From Glandiceps talaboti (taxonomy: Eukaryota > Hemichordata > Enteropneusta > Spengelidae): a DNA stretch of 64,000 bases. The DNA lies in the NCBI RefSeq assembly GCF_964340395.1, contig NC_135568.1:7110579-7174578 (forward strand), given 5' to 3'. The notes beneath the pieces were generated by a model. It saw only the letters and a program-made list of their open reading frames with translations, did no database searches and had not been told where the DNA came from. The position numbers and the translations under genes are program-made. Shown here piece after piece: positions 27,114 to 41,720 of the stretch (positions are counted from its first letter, which is position 1; each line of letters begins with the position of its first letter).

Positions 27114-30100
27114 TAATGTTTTGCTTGCATAAAGACAATCATGCAAAAAAGGTAAAATGGTAACATTTTACTTCTATTTCCGTGTACACCTTCATGCCTT
27201 TGTACCATCTGTGGTAAACATTAATTCCTGAGAGTATTACCGAGTTTTTTGGACTATAAAAATTGAAGTGAAGTGCAGAAAATATAGCGAACCCGTTTAA
27301 ACATATCAAATGTAAGTACATTTTACAATGAACTGAGTATGACTGGAGTCATTGAAAAGTTAAACCAGTTAAACTTACAACCGTAAAGTATGGTGACATG
27401 GTGTTGTGTTATTGTCATTTCCGATAGTTTTATTACGATTGTTGCCGTTTTATTGATTACTGGAACTTCATTAATTTGTTATTAGCAGCCATAATAAGAA
27501 ATCACTATGAAAGCTGCTCAGATATTATTTTTACGACTTCAAACAATAGAACTAATCATCGGAAGCGCCATTACAACTCGTTATTTTTTGCTGTATTTGT
27601 GTGAGATCAACAGCAGACTAGTGACCTTATCTTATGACAGACATATGAAAATTTTAGGAGTGATCATATACCTCGAGCTTATCATATAGTTATTCTTCCA
27701 TTACATTTTTTATACGAGAAATTTGATAACATTTAATGGTTCTTAACATTTAAGTACGGTTTGATTATTCATAAATGCTCCCACCGATTCATTTGAACCC
27801 GGGACATATTAACATATGGCCTATAATTCCTAACAACATGGTGTGCGAAATAACAGGTCACGAGAACGTCCCCTCCATTCTATTCCTAATAGTATCCTTA
27901 CAGCCTATATAATAAATTTGGGTATTTTCAATCCAGTACATTTCATCGCGTGATTTTAAAAAACCAAGTAGAAAGGACATGGTAGCATAATTTTGCAGAA
28001 ACCAAAATATGTTTTACCATATGTTCGTTAGCCATGGCAAAAATATATTATAAAAGTGCTTTGTGATACTTTGTAAACAGTGCAACAATGGCAGCATGTG
28101 TGTGTGTTACATGGTGAGTTTTATTGTTCTCTCGGTGAGAACACGCACCGATTGGTTTCCAATAGTTCAGTAATTGCATTCCAAAATATTAGTTATTCAT
28201 GAATATACCTTCACTATTCATTTATCTCATGATGTGATCATTGATAGTGTGACGTGAAAACATGCCAGTTGTGATAAACAGGCGTTAACACTAAATACGT
28301 CAAATTGTTGACGTACAAAGACCGCTTAATACACCTGCAGTTTCCCCAAGAGACTACTTCTTTTATCGATTTTTCTCGTTGTTCATAATTAATATTTTCT
28401 CATCAATTTATTAATTGTTTTCGTTGATAGCTGAACAAAGTTATGTGGTTATCAATATTTTCGATACATAAAGACTGTATGACAAGAGTGTGGAGAGAGA
28501 GGCGTGTTAATTTTGCAAAGAAATAGTAAAACGCTGGGATAGCATTTTTGATTAATTTAATGGGTGTGATATGAAAAATCTACATGTTTTTAGAGACTTC
28601 TAATTTCCTTCCTCAGATGCTAATAAGGAAGGAAATGTTCCAAAGTGAATTTTTAATATACACACTTGTTTCAAAGCTTAGGGGTAGAGTAAGGGTATAC
28701 TTTTAAGAGTAATGAATCCAAATAAGATGCTATAACAAACATAAACCTGATTTGTAAGACATCCGTGTCTGCTCTTCTGCCTATATTTAAACAAAACTGC
28801 ACATATTATCCAGCTGTTGTGGTGTGATGATGCCAACAATGATTACAAGTTTCCTATCAATTTGTCATTCTCATTCTATATCTCTTTTTCATTTCCCCGA
28901 CATAAGCATTTTCCGAGGACACATATGTGGAACTGTTCTAGAATTGTATGGATTACCCTGGTTCTTTTAGTGTCATATAAAAAATGGTTTATGTTATATT
29001 TTACGGAATGAAATATGCTCAGTCATCAGTAGGGCTTGGTACTGCGCTGACCCTGCATTTAAGTGGGATATATAAATACACCATAGATTGATATGAGATA
29101 CGTTTATAAAAGAGCCTCATATATATCAAACTGCACATGCGTCGTTGAGGAGTTTTTCTGTGTCATCTGAGAAAGAGAAAGTTTAAAGTTCCATCATACT
29201 ATCTTCTTTACTGTCATCTTTCTACTATTCGTCATTTTCAGTTTGTTTTTTCTGAACTAGCTACTCATGCACCCTTTCCATTTATTTCTTTGCTAAACGT
29301 CTATGTTATTTTCGTTCTGAAAGTTGAGTTACTTAAGGCCATATTGATTCATTAGGAAAAGGTCATATAGTGGTGATTTTACTAATTAAACGATCGCATT
29401 CATGTAGTGTGGCAATGACTGGAATGAATGGAAAAAATTTCATTGTGTTATTTGAATGGAAAAGAACTTATTGGATTGTATCACTGTTAGCTAACCAATG
29501 TACTTGTTTTTTAAAATCAATTTTAACAATTTGGTGAACTGACTGAGATCGGATAACTTGGTCGAAGGTGACAATGCGTAAAATGTTGCTTATGCATTTG
29601 TCAGGATGAAATGCATTAGGGCTAATGTACGTAATGTAGTATGTAACGTGTTTTGAGAGGAATTCTGCCTTCATGAAAAATAAGAATCTATTCTCTACCA
29701 TTTCCTGCATGAACATAAAATTGACAAAACCAAACGATGTGAAGGATAAAACTCACAAAAAACAAAAACACCATCCAATTGGCAAAATGCCATGATTATA
29801 TAATATATTCCACTTTCACATATCACAAAGTGTGTGCTCTGTCACATGATGTATACGTCATTATAGTGAATGAGAACAAGACATTAGTTTTTCGAACGGT
29901 TCAATTCTTCCGCTTATGAATGTATCTCTTGTTATATCGAATTACACTAATTCAATCAATATTGCAAGAAATGCAATATTTGATAGACATAAAGATATCC
30001 ATTCTAATGGGACATTATCCGAACGATTGTCTTCATCTCTTATTAAAAAACGAATAAGTTCCATCTTGTAATTATTTCTTGAAAAGATCAAAATATGTTA

Positions 30101-30834
30101 ACGAACTTTCTTGAAGAATCCCACCTACTCACGCCTTGTCCATTTTGACCCCACTTTCATGCCACTAAATTGGACAAGGAGAAGACAGAACGTTTCTTAG
30201 AAAGAAATTGATTCACCTGGTCATGGGAATTAACCCATGTGATGTTCATTTCATTTCAATGAATTCTGAAAACGTAGCCAAATATCTAGGGATTTGTAAC
30301 ATCCCATTCGTTTAATCGTGCCTTGGAGTCGACAATGTGTGTGCCCACGCGTCAGTACTAATAGAAAGACAGTCGACAGTCTTAAGTCCTTACAAATATT
30401 CACAACGAGAATATTCAACTCACTATCCCAAACCCTTAACCGTTATCACCTTGTAAGAATGCACTTAAATTATTGTAGGAAAAACATAAATGTACTATTA
30501 TAATTGCTAATTTTCTTCAATTTTCTCCAATTCTCCAATACTACAATCGGACATGTCCAATATAGACTTTATAGTGATGCCTAATGAGTAGAAGTAATTC
30601 CTAGCTATAAGTACATTGTAATATGCATATGTATGTATATTAACCCTTATTTTTACTATAGTTAATCATTATGAAGATGGGCCACTAATGGTGTGTCTCT
30701 ATCTTTGAGATTATTTTGCTAGATACTAAGATAATAATTACTGTCGTTTGAGTATTAACCTATTGCGTAGACACCACTTGCCTCATTATGCAAATCCAGT
30801 TGCTTATGTCCTTGACATATCGTAACTCTTTACT

Positions 30835-30930
30835 GACAAAATACCGATGAAGAGGTGTCCAGTCCCCTCGAAATATCTGGCTAGAAATGTACGGTTCGCG
30901 AATATTTATCGACACTATCGGTAGGAATCT
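30835..30930 (+). ncRNA. Hammerhead-ribozyme-like core (Penelope/retrozyme-type motif), degraded
   Basis: CCGATGA is followed by a GAGG...CCTC stem II and then GAAA, in the order of a hammerhead core (consensus CUGANGA-stem II-GAAA). The U4 position is C here. TACCGAT (from 30841) and ATCGGTA (about 30919-30925) are exact reverse complements. No clear NUH cleavage site with stem III was found, so activity is doubtful. Confidence 0.3.
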
Positions 30931-31454
30931 GAATATGAGGCTGGTTATGCAATATACGATAATTAAAAGAACGACTCATCTAATTCATCCAAACAATATG
31001 CAAATTTCATCCATATGTTGAGATTTCGCTGAAGATTTTTGTTAGAGCATCATAGGCACTATCATGTGTGAAGGAAAATCATTATGCCACATTGCATAGG
31101 AAACCTTGTTCATTTAATTACTCAGTGCGTACATATATGGATACCTTGGAATGGGTAAATGTATAAACAATATAAAATTCATATTATCTTGGTAAACAAG
31201 ACACAACGAAATACGTACAACTATTGGTAAAGTGTGATGCGTTTTGATGGGCAAATCTGTATCTTGAACAAAGATCGTAAGTATGCAGAAACGTATCATC
31301 GTAAAACCACACGCCTCTTTGCAGGGACAATAAAACGTTTGGATAGCAAAAAATATATTAGCTCATGAAAATGGCAGAACATACAGATACATGTATAGTT
31401 GTCCTTCCAATCTACAAATACGTAGGGGAACTGACAGAGAGAAGTCCGAATACA

Positions 31455-31474
31455 GCAAACAGACAGATAGATAC

Positions 31475-31520
<46 letters not shown>

Positions 31521-31575
31521 GGACAGACGGACGGACGGACATACATACATACATACATACATACATACATACATA
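31455..31575. repeat. Compound (GACA)n-(GGAC)n-(CATA)n microsatellite
   Basis: A GACA block, short GACG variants, then CATA. On its right it joins the dispersed repeat shared with 44.3 kb. Confidence 0.96.
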
Positions 31576-31585
31576 GAGTCAGACA

Positions 31586-31672
31586 AACAGACAAACAGAT
31601 AGCCAAGCGTGAATGTAGACAAACATATACATAGCTCAGTCTTATTCCGAATCAACATTGACTATGTTTCCG
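31586..31672 (-). repeat. Dispersed repeat, copy A (inverted partner at 44312-44398)
   Basis: About 85 bp starting AGCCAAGCGTGAATGTAG is nearly identical to the reverse complement of 44312-44398. Each copy abuts a CATA/GACA array in the same relative order. Confidence 0.85.
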
Positions 31673-34600
31673 TTTGTAGCAGCGACACGACAGGGGTTTT
31701 CCAGTAAATATGAAAATGAAACCGGGGATGAATGACACTGACCTCAGAAAATAAACAAATGAAGACCATTCACCTTATTAATACACTTTCGATCTACGAT
31801 ATACAATTAATATATCAATGGTTTTAACAGAAGTATCCTTGGAAGATCAAAGCTATACATATAAAAAACCTAAGCATTATAATAATAGTACCATAAACGG
31901 CTTGTGTGTTATATTGCGTAAACCCATTTTACACCGTCCTTTTTACGCCATGCTACGATTAATACGCCATTTAAACTGCTAAATACCACCATATGTCTAC
32001 ATTGACATCACCATAAGCTGTTATTGAATAAAGACTTCTGCTAATAAAAGCTCCTGTACTATGTTTACTTGCAACGACATATTACTGACAGGGTATTGTA
32101 GCCACCCGTTCTTTGGAAGAACACGCAAACATTGAATTATGTACTCCTTTAATCTAATACCATACAGTGTCACGCTGCTCACAGATGACATCCAAACGTG
32201 TGAGCCTAAAGGTCTCTTCTGTTATTGTACAGCTCTAATGCAGGTGACACAATATTCGTCTTCCTTTCAAAATGCAGTTGCCAATTTTAAAATAATCTGA
32301 TCTGGTAGACAGATTGGTATTTATAACAACACATTGTAATTATGTGTAGGCAATGTATTTTGGCGTTGAAAGCCAAACATTGATACGTATGGCATGGAAA
32401 GTAACGTTTACAAATGTGCTAGTATTAATTCTGTTATAACGTATACTGCGTTTTCAATGTTGTCTGAAATTTGAAGAGTATTAATTGTACAACTTGATAT
32501 TAGCAGGACAAGCATATTAATGTGGTGTATAAATTTAGATTTTTAGATTTAGGATTTAGTTATTAGGAGAATGTGAAAAAGAAGAACCATTTCATTAACT
32601 CAAAAATGAGCTCATTATTTCTCAGTTTTATGAAATGTATATATATAATGAACATGGAAACTGACGTAGATGTATATGGAGAGTTTGCCAAATTTCTTTC
32701 AGTGTATTCATGTCATACTAAATCAACAAACAAAGCTTTGAAAGCCGAGAGAGGAAATAAAGACCTTGTCCTTAGACTGCAATAGGTTTCCTTGACAACG
32801 TGCAGCTAATAATGTGTTCAATTACTCTGTTGACACTTGATTTATCACCATGAAATGGATGATAAGAGAGGCTATTAAAAGACTTTAAATGGTATCACTA
32901 AACATTTCAATATCTTACAAAAAATGCCTTTTTTCTAATAACTGTTTTGTCTAACTAGACTAAGAGTTATTCGTCACAACACCAAAGGAATGTATAATTG
33001 TAGGTATCACATGATAATAAGCATGCAGGAATATAGATTTACTATAATAAAGTAGTCTAATGTAATTTTCTATGCACTGAATTTAACTGGCAAACTTAAA
33101 GTCGCAGAATGCATATGGCATGTTTGCGTAACTAAAAAAAGGCAACTGCTACCGACAAATAAAAACAAGAATATAAGAATATTCCATTATTGAATGGCCC
33201 TCTTCAGCTTGAAAGTACATTGTCTGTACTACTAATATTAGCGCCTGTCAGGTTTTAGAGTATTTTGCTTCAAGTTTTGCACGGGTGTATTATGTTACTG
33301 AGTTCACTCATACAGTTATGATGATTTATTAAAATTGGGCGTATTTAAAAAGATATGTGCACCACATAATACTAGGCGGCAAGATCCAATACAAAATTTG
33401 CCAACACGGTTAGCTAGCTTTTGTTATAGATTTTAAAAACTGAATATTTTGTAATAAACGTTCCATAATGGTTCGCTTAAGTGGGCATACTCCTAAAATA
33501 GACACAGGTAGACTTTAAAAAGAAAAACATGCTGTCGAAAACAGAAAACGTGATTTTTGTCAAAATTCAGCCGAGGATAAATTGCACTGTGTATTTCACT
33601 GCTCTCGACATGATGTCCTGAGATAATAAATCATAACTAATTAAACAGAAAGCTGCATTAATATGAACCTCGCACTTTCCTCATACTGAAACAGCTAACT
33701 TTATATATGAGGTAATCGAAGGATAACGCTATTTACAAAGGGCATCATTTTTAAAATGTATATATTTTTTCCTATGTTTGATAAGCCTTTGCTGGATATA
33801 TTTTTTTTGCAATACACAGTATTATGCATGTGTTGATAAGTACCCAGGGGCAATTACAGCTAAATGATGTTGGTTTGTGTTTCACTCATTGAATTGGACA
33901 TTACGTTTTTCGTCACGAAGACAGTCAAATTTCAACTCTATGCAAACAATAACAGAGACACAACCCACACATCAAGATCCATTGCCCAATCAATCACATT
34001 GAACACTGATAAACATTGCTATTCATTCACAGTGCAGTAAAATCAGGCTTGTAATGAAAACATTACCCTGGACGTGATGATTTTAATGGCTCTAATTGTT
34101 TATTTCCCAACTGATAATCAACATATTCTCTTGACTGCTTCTACATCCCCACTGTGCACGACACATACGTAATTATTTGTTTTGCATAAGAAATTGCCTG
34201 AGTGTGTGTAAGAAATGTCATGTTACATGAGTGAACAAACAAACCAACATCATTTTAGCTGTCAGTCAACCAAACCAAACCAACCCAACCCAACCCAACT
34301 CAAACCATTAAACAATATATGTCATTGCAGTGAACGTTTTACGGTGAAAACCATCCACCCCAGAAATGCGTACTGGCATAACGCAATGAAGATTGTTGTA
34401 GACGCAGTAACGTAATCGTTTGACTGGTTGCCGAGATAATTATATTTCACTTGAGGAAATATCATTCTGCGGGTACTATAGTTTCAGTGCTAACTTAGTT
34501 ATGTTTTCATTTTTACTTAATAATCTCCTGCTTAGACATTCTAACCTTTGATCCCAACATTTCGCACTTTGACCTTTTAACTTTTACGTTTTATAATATA

Positions 34601-37600
34601 TTCATTGATCAGGATGCCAAAACTAATTGGGAAATTGTCATGGTGACGCTTGAAATTGACAATTAAGCTTCTGGAATTTTAAGATTTAATGCCGTTGCAT
34701 GAACTAATTATTAACAATGCGTCAAATAAGTGCATTGTCGTTTCTAATAAAAAATTCATATACCAATATGATAAGAATAGCTATATATGTCGACCCATAC
34801 AATTCAAGATGCATGGACACGCCTAAAATGGGACATTGTGGACGACTATAACCCTTTTTAATTAATGCTGGTAACGTTGCCAAGCGTATCATTTCCATAG
34901 TAAAGCAGGCGTCGGAAACATACGAAGTCAGAATTTCCGAGTTAATTTCTCTTCACCAGTAAACAACAGGATTGGGGTCGACACTTATAGACCGCGCTTT
35001 GAGCTTTATAGTAAAATCAATAATTATATAGTTTCATTTCACTAGTTGTAACACTAATAAATGTTGTAAATATAATTTTGTTTGTAAGCAAAGATGAGGG
35101 TCTTATGTTGCCACGGTATACTTACACCAAACAACAATTGCTACTAGAATATACATCTGCTGTAAGTATGGAAAACCCACAATCGACATCTGAATTAACC
35201 ATAATGAGAGTAACTCTAGAGTATGGAATACACATTTTACTATCAATAACGCTTTATGAAGAAAATAATATTTACAATAGTCACAAATGATCATAACATA
35301 TGTAATAACATGTACCATTTCCCATAAACACAGTTATGAATTTGAAATTTGGAGTAAACTAAGTCTCCATTTTTTATTTAAAATATCGCATTTGTATTTT
35401 CCACACATAACTATACCGAGGAGTACATTAGGTAGACCTGCCGTATTATAACAGCCGTGACACGAACAGATAATGAAATTTCTGACGAAGTCTATAGGTT
35501 TGGCTGCGTACGCTGATTACTATGGTGATCGTAATGCTGCTGCAAAGAGAACAATACACGTGTGATGTAATAATCTGTACACATATTGCGTATTAATACA
35601 ACTACATAACAGTCAAAGAAGCTGTTACAAAACCCATTTCCAATTCTGCAAAAATAAACTCATAATGTTTGTTATACCCACCTCTTTAGTAGCATCCAGC
35701 TAGTGTGATGAGAATTTAAGATTCACATAAATTCACTGATTGCCATCTTTTGTATGACTACACAGATTATTAGTGTGTTCACCATGCTAGACACACTAAC
35801 ATTGAATTAATAAAATGTCGAAATGATTGACAGATAAGAAAAAATGACATAAAAAACCATCTGTGCTCTCTATAATAACATAAAGCCAAATATTATTGGA
35901 TTCTGCATACTTGATACTATTGCATGATACCATTTCGAATATGTAATCAGCTCTGATATTCAATAAGGTAGGATACTGATACTATGCAATTCTGTCTTAA
36001 TATTGCAAATGAAAATCAGCTTAAACTAACCCCTCAGGTGGGGGAATATCCAAAGGTGCAATCGCCCAAGTTAGGGGTATAATTTTTAATTTACGTATAT
36101 GACGAGGGACGTACATCGATTCTTATAATCATATGCATCCATTCGGGTATTTGTCAAAACGTGACACCATTTTACACAAAACACAGAATCGTTACGTCAA
36201 AATGTGCATTTGTAATCCTGTCCTGTGTGTACTGCCTGTGGGCCTTGAGTTTTGCCTAATCGGCAAAAATATCCCAGATTTGGTTCGACTCCTCTAACTC
36301 CAATTCTGATTATTACCTGTTTTTTCCCAAACACGTAAATAATGCTACATTAGTTCCTATCCTGGATATCTTAACTATGACAGCATTGCAATGTGGTGTA
36401 ATACGAACCTCTTTTTGTTCATTTTGAGGGTTACATTTCTTATAATATAACATGTGAATATAAAGACGAAGAGAGTTCATGATGCATTGTAAAGAGACAG
36501 TGGCAGACTGATCTACGTTGATAACAAGTACTCTGTTTAAGCTAATACATAATTCAAAGACTATGCTAAGACCTTTGCAATTACAAGGTACTTTACGTAA
36601 GTCGATTGATATACATTGGAGGAGTGTTAATTGTGCTCAGAGATACAGTAAAATGTTAAAATATTAACCACTGTTTATTTTGCCCAAAACGTTACCAGGG
36701 AAATCAAAGTAATGCTTAGGATTATTTCCATCACCAAATGCAACAAGAACATAATTGTAATTGGTAGCAATTATTGAAACATCCGCCAGACCAATGTCAT
36801 ATTACGTAATACCTTAGACATTACAATTATATCCTGAATACATTCTGTAACTTTTTATGCCATACTTTTATTTATATATTATTCATTGAAGGTGATAGAG
36901 GAGAACGTAACAGGAAGCTTGTTCCTTTCTTTTCAGTTTAGAAAATAAGGTTTAACCTGTATCAGTGATGGAATTGTGAAAATTTCATAAAGGTAGTAAT
37001 TAGTTGTACGTTTACGGAATACCGACTGATTGCATTAGTTTGTTGTGGGTTTAATCAAATTCTGTGTAATTTAGGTTTAATGAATTTTAGCTTTATTTAG
37101 TAAAATATTACTCTAATGAAGTCAACACAAATGTCTTCTTATCCGACCAGGAATCATTAATGCACACAGGGGTAAGTTCAGTGGAGTGCATGATTCTGGA
37201 AGCTTTTCTAACAGCAGACGATATTTTCTCTTTCCTTATCATTTTGGAAAACGTGTTAATCTGATAGTGAACTATACGTAAGTTACAAGGTTATCGAATG
37301 TTGGCATGGTGTATATAGAAGTACTGTTCTCAAGTGTTTCTGCTCTGCAATATTTTTCTAGAGATATTCATAGTCGTTTATAACAGTAAAGTGTATTAAA
37401 CATGTACATGTCTACTACCAGAGTAAAAGTATTCTTTATTAAGTGAATCGAAATTATTCGCCAAGGTCTAGTCAGTAAAGTCAGGGATTGTAATACAATT
37501 GGCTGTCATCACGTGTATCGGATGAGACGATGCAGACGATAAGTCAGCCCAAACTGTGGGATTCACTTGAAATGATTTTTTAGCCTCTGTGAATACAAAT

Positions 37601-38398
37601 TGTTAATTGCAACTATAAACCCAGAGTCCGAGAACATTCAGTCTCGCAATGATCTATCTATGGCTCAAACTGGATCTACAACTAACTGGAGTAAAAATTT
37701 CGAAACATATACTAAACAAGAAAAGAATGTCATACATATATATTCGCCTTTCTGTCAAAAGATGTTTTAACGCAAGTAGCACACATATGTAGCGTTACAG
37801 ACGGCTTTAAAATCAAATTATCAACCAACATATCAAATATGTAACTGGGGTATCACAAAGGATGTAGGACATATGGTATATATGTTTGTCTTTCTGTTTA
37901 CTTGTGCTGTTATTTGAATAGCTATTGACGAGTTTAATTCTCTGGTACACGACATATAACCTATGAAAGGAAAACTATCCGGAACTCTTTAGTTTACTTT
38001 TATTACCGATTTTATAGTCATGCAAAAATCTACAGCTTTCCAAACAAGTAACTAAATCATGCTTATTCCACAATAGGTATTTGCTTGTCATACTCATGAT
38101 ATTTTGGCGGAGGACATCCATCATTCAGAGAAATAGAGTAATAACGCTCTAACAATATCTGTGTGGGTAGTTTAGACTAACTGCAAATACTAAATAATTA
38201 TTAATTATATTACGTTCAGAACTTTAATTAGATGAGTATACTATGTGACCACTATGAGTAGAGTTATATTCCGTGCAAAGATACCTATGAAGTTTGCTTA
38301 ATTCGACACAGTTAGACCTGCTCAGTGAAAGACACAGATATGTTTTGTCATAACACCACTTCATACTTTTGCGGTTTCTACGATGGTGGATGGACATG

Positions 38399-38419
38399 AC
38401 AGACAGACAGAGACATACA

Positions 38420-38453
<34 letters not shown>

Positions 38454-38508
38454 CATATATACATACATACATACATACATACATACATACATACATACAC
38501 ACATACAT

Positions 38509-38557
<49 letters not shown>

Positions 38558-38558
38558 T
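38399..38558. repeat. Compound (CATA)n-(GACA)n microsatellite
   Basis: CATA units with TATA variants, then about 12 GACA units. Confidence 0.97.
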
Positions 38559-38694
38559 TTTAGAACGTACAAACATAATTTGCATGGACAAGGTATATTG
38601 TAAGGTATATGTAAATATTTGATGTGGTTCAGTAACCTTTTGTCCAGAATTCTCAAAATGTGTACGTTCATGTACATTAATTAAACTTCATGTC

Positions 38695-39190
38695 AACTTT
38701 ACATTATATTGCATTACATTATATTACATTTCATCACATTACATGACATGACATTATATTAGATTACGTCATATCATATCACATTGCACTGAATTGCATT
38801 ACATCACATCACATCACATTACTTTGCATCATATTGCATTACAGAACATTATTATACTTTACACTATTACTTTAATTACAATGCATCATATTACATGACA
38901 TGACATGACATTGCATTACATTACTTACATTACAATACATTATATGCATTACATCACAGTACTTTACATTAATTACGTTAAATTAATAATACATTGCATT
39001 GCATTGCATTGCATTGCGGTATTACATGACATGACATTATATTGTATTACATTGTATTGTATTGTATTATATTGTATTGTATTGTATTGTATTGTATTGT
39101 ATTGTATTGTATTATATTGTATTGTATTCCATCCCGTTACATTACATTACATTACATTACATTACATTACATTACATTACATTACATATA
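38695..39190. repeat. Long pentanucleotide tract (CATTA/ATTGT type)
   Basis: A degenerate CATTA-like zone of about 340 bp grades into (ATTGT)n at about 39038-39130 and then clean (ATTAC)n to about 39186. The 5-bp register gives false ORFs of Ile-Val-Leu-Tyr-Cys. Confidence 0.92.
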
Positions 39191-39416
39191 TTTCATACAT
39201 TCAGTACAAGTTGTACAAGCCTGGGGTAATAGCATGTTCATTCATAAAGACATTGACGTCAAGTGGTTTTACTTCTTCCTGATAGCAGGGAGCAGTCGTC
39301 GAAATAAACGGCACTAAAGACCCCTACCAGCATACATGACGACGTTAGCAGTATCGGTTTTAATGTATTTCGTTACATAAAAACACCAAGACGAGCGCAA
39401 TGCCAGGGGAAATCAG

Positions 39417-39653
<237 letters not shown>

Positions 39654-40293
39654 GATCAATAGATAGATATAATATACCTTGTTTAGTTTAGACAAGTGGC
39701 TGCCTCGACTATATAAAATAAAGCAGATATCAATTTTATCACCCAAGCATGTGTACACGCTGTAATAACTGTCGACATAACGTGTGTGTGTATACATCAA
39801 ATACGAATACACGATAATTGTGTTGTTATAATAGGTTGTATGATTATCATATGGACACTTTCACCTTTACATGTCACAACTATATTGTACAAAATGTCAC
39901 CATTACCTTACACGCTACTGTCTGACGTACTAATATAAACATTAGGCAGGTCTTCCGGCGACGTATACTTAAAGTCGCTATCGAAATATAATGATGGCAT
40001 ATAAATAAAATTTGCCCACGGTGAGGTCTGCGCCTACTTCGCCTGGTGGAATAAAATTAACATTTCGAAAAAAAGCTATCCGTGCGCAGCGACACTTAAC
40101 TGTATTCAATGCATTATTGTAATCGGTATGGAAGTATAATGTTCAGTAATCGCCTTACCATAAAAGTCTCCTCCCTGCGGGGAAAGTACACAGTTAACCT
40201 GAAGGGAGAGTGGCTCGTCTACGAGATGAGTTCACCGCCAAATAGTTAACGTTATCAACGGTCGTTGAACAAATACATTTTCCTCTCTCAATT

Positions 40294-40294
<1 letters not shown>

Positions 40295-40329
<35 letters not shown>
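40295..40329. repeat. (GT)n(AT)n microsatellite
   Basis: A short GT run then about 13 AT units. Confidence 0.95.
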
Positions 40330-41483
40330 AGTGCAAGGCGCCTTGATTCGTACAGCTATAGATGGTTTAGGAATCTGCTACACGTACACACATACTGATA
40401 AATACGCCTGTCCATCGACCAGGGTTCCGTAAAAATGATCATGAACACTCCGACTGAATATTGTGCATGTTGCGGGTTGTTAGAGTGGATTACACATTGC
40501 CTTTCGCATGATGAACACTCCGGGAGACTGCCTGTATGTAGCTGAAAGAGAACGACTGTTCATAAGACTCCCTAAGTTAGTCAGAAAACGTTACAGGTAA
40601 TACTGCACGCTGCGCTACGGTCGATAATAATCACTCTCAGTCAATGTTAGAAGCTGTTATTGATGTTTCCATTTGGGAGCACTTTTTGATAACTTTTTAT
40701 CAATAATTTACGCACACGGCAGTATTGGATTCTACGACTTTCACGTGGAAAACACAGAAACGTCAAAGCGAATTTGGAAGGCATTGAATGGAGCAACGTT
40801 TGACTGTACCGACTATGAATATATGAGTGATTTCAAAAATTGAAAAATAATAATAGCACGGTCGGAGTCCAGGCACATCATATATCGAACTGGAATTATA
40901 TTGACAGGCATTAGGAAATACCGCTGAGCTTGATATTTTCTCTAGAGGTGGCAGTGATAACAATTATGTGAAGTCAGAGGCGCGGCCAAGTCCTGTAAAG
41001 ATCTTATCTTACTTATCTCGCCCATGCGACAGACGTGCCTTACGGGTACGAAGTCTAGCATTATTTCCAGGTTTTTTCTCTTTATTTTAATTTCACGTAG
41101 CAAGACACATGCATTCTAATTATTTGTAGCCTGTCTGCATCGCTGATCTGGGTCTTCGAAAGCTCTCGCCTACACTTAGCTTGTTATACCATCCGATACA
41201 TAGTGGGCACTGCGATTTGAAAATATTCCTAATTGGTCGCAGTGGAGAGTGATTTTATATATACATCGACATGTGTAATTGTTCGAATTAAGCCATTATG
41301 TAAATGTCCAAATGGGAATGTAACTCACCTACAAGTACCCAATGCATAAAATGTAATAAATAAGATTGACATTTAGTGCAAATATTATGTAATTCCAAAC
41401 ATACGGGTATTCTGATAGTGGCCATAGATCAGTGACGTCAGAGTTTAGACACGCTAAATTGTTTGACTCACGAATTTAAATTA

Positions 41484-41513
41484 TAATTGAAATTGAAATT
41501 GAAATTGAAATTA
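41484..41513. repeat. (ATTGAA)n hexanucleotide, about 4-5 units
   Basis: ATTGAA repeated in tandem within an AT-rich stretch. Confidence 0.85.
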
Positions 41514-41720
41514 TGATTTTCACATTTTCGCCGAATGATTACGTCACTGTGAACAAAATAATGAACGAATTTTATCTGTAGAGGTCAACTGATAACACAT
41601 CACTAATGCAAGAACCTCGAGCTCGGATTAAATCATGGACATATTGAATATGTAAATAACGTATAAAGCCCTATTATCTGTTACCTATTTTTCATTAATT
41701 GTAGTCAGTGATTAAAACCA

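Noticed and set aside
27785-27870. Minus-strand GGGTTCAAAT B-box-like word
   Set aside because: No A box at the right distance and no repeat tail; insufficient for a SINE call.
30318-30503. Plus-strand ORF with TTRIFNSLSQTL, faintly like a reverse-transcriptase C-terminus
   Set aside because: Too short and the surrounding pattern (Y-L-x-P, SFF-x-x-T) is missing, unlike the clear relic at 58.5 kb.
36230-36300. tRNA-like segment with a TTTTGCC/GGCAAAA stem and GGTTCGACTCC
   Set aside because: The anticodon loop is only 5 nt and the acceptor and T stems do not pair; neither a tRNA nor a convincing SINE head.
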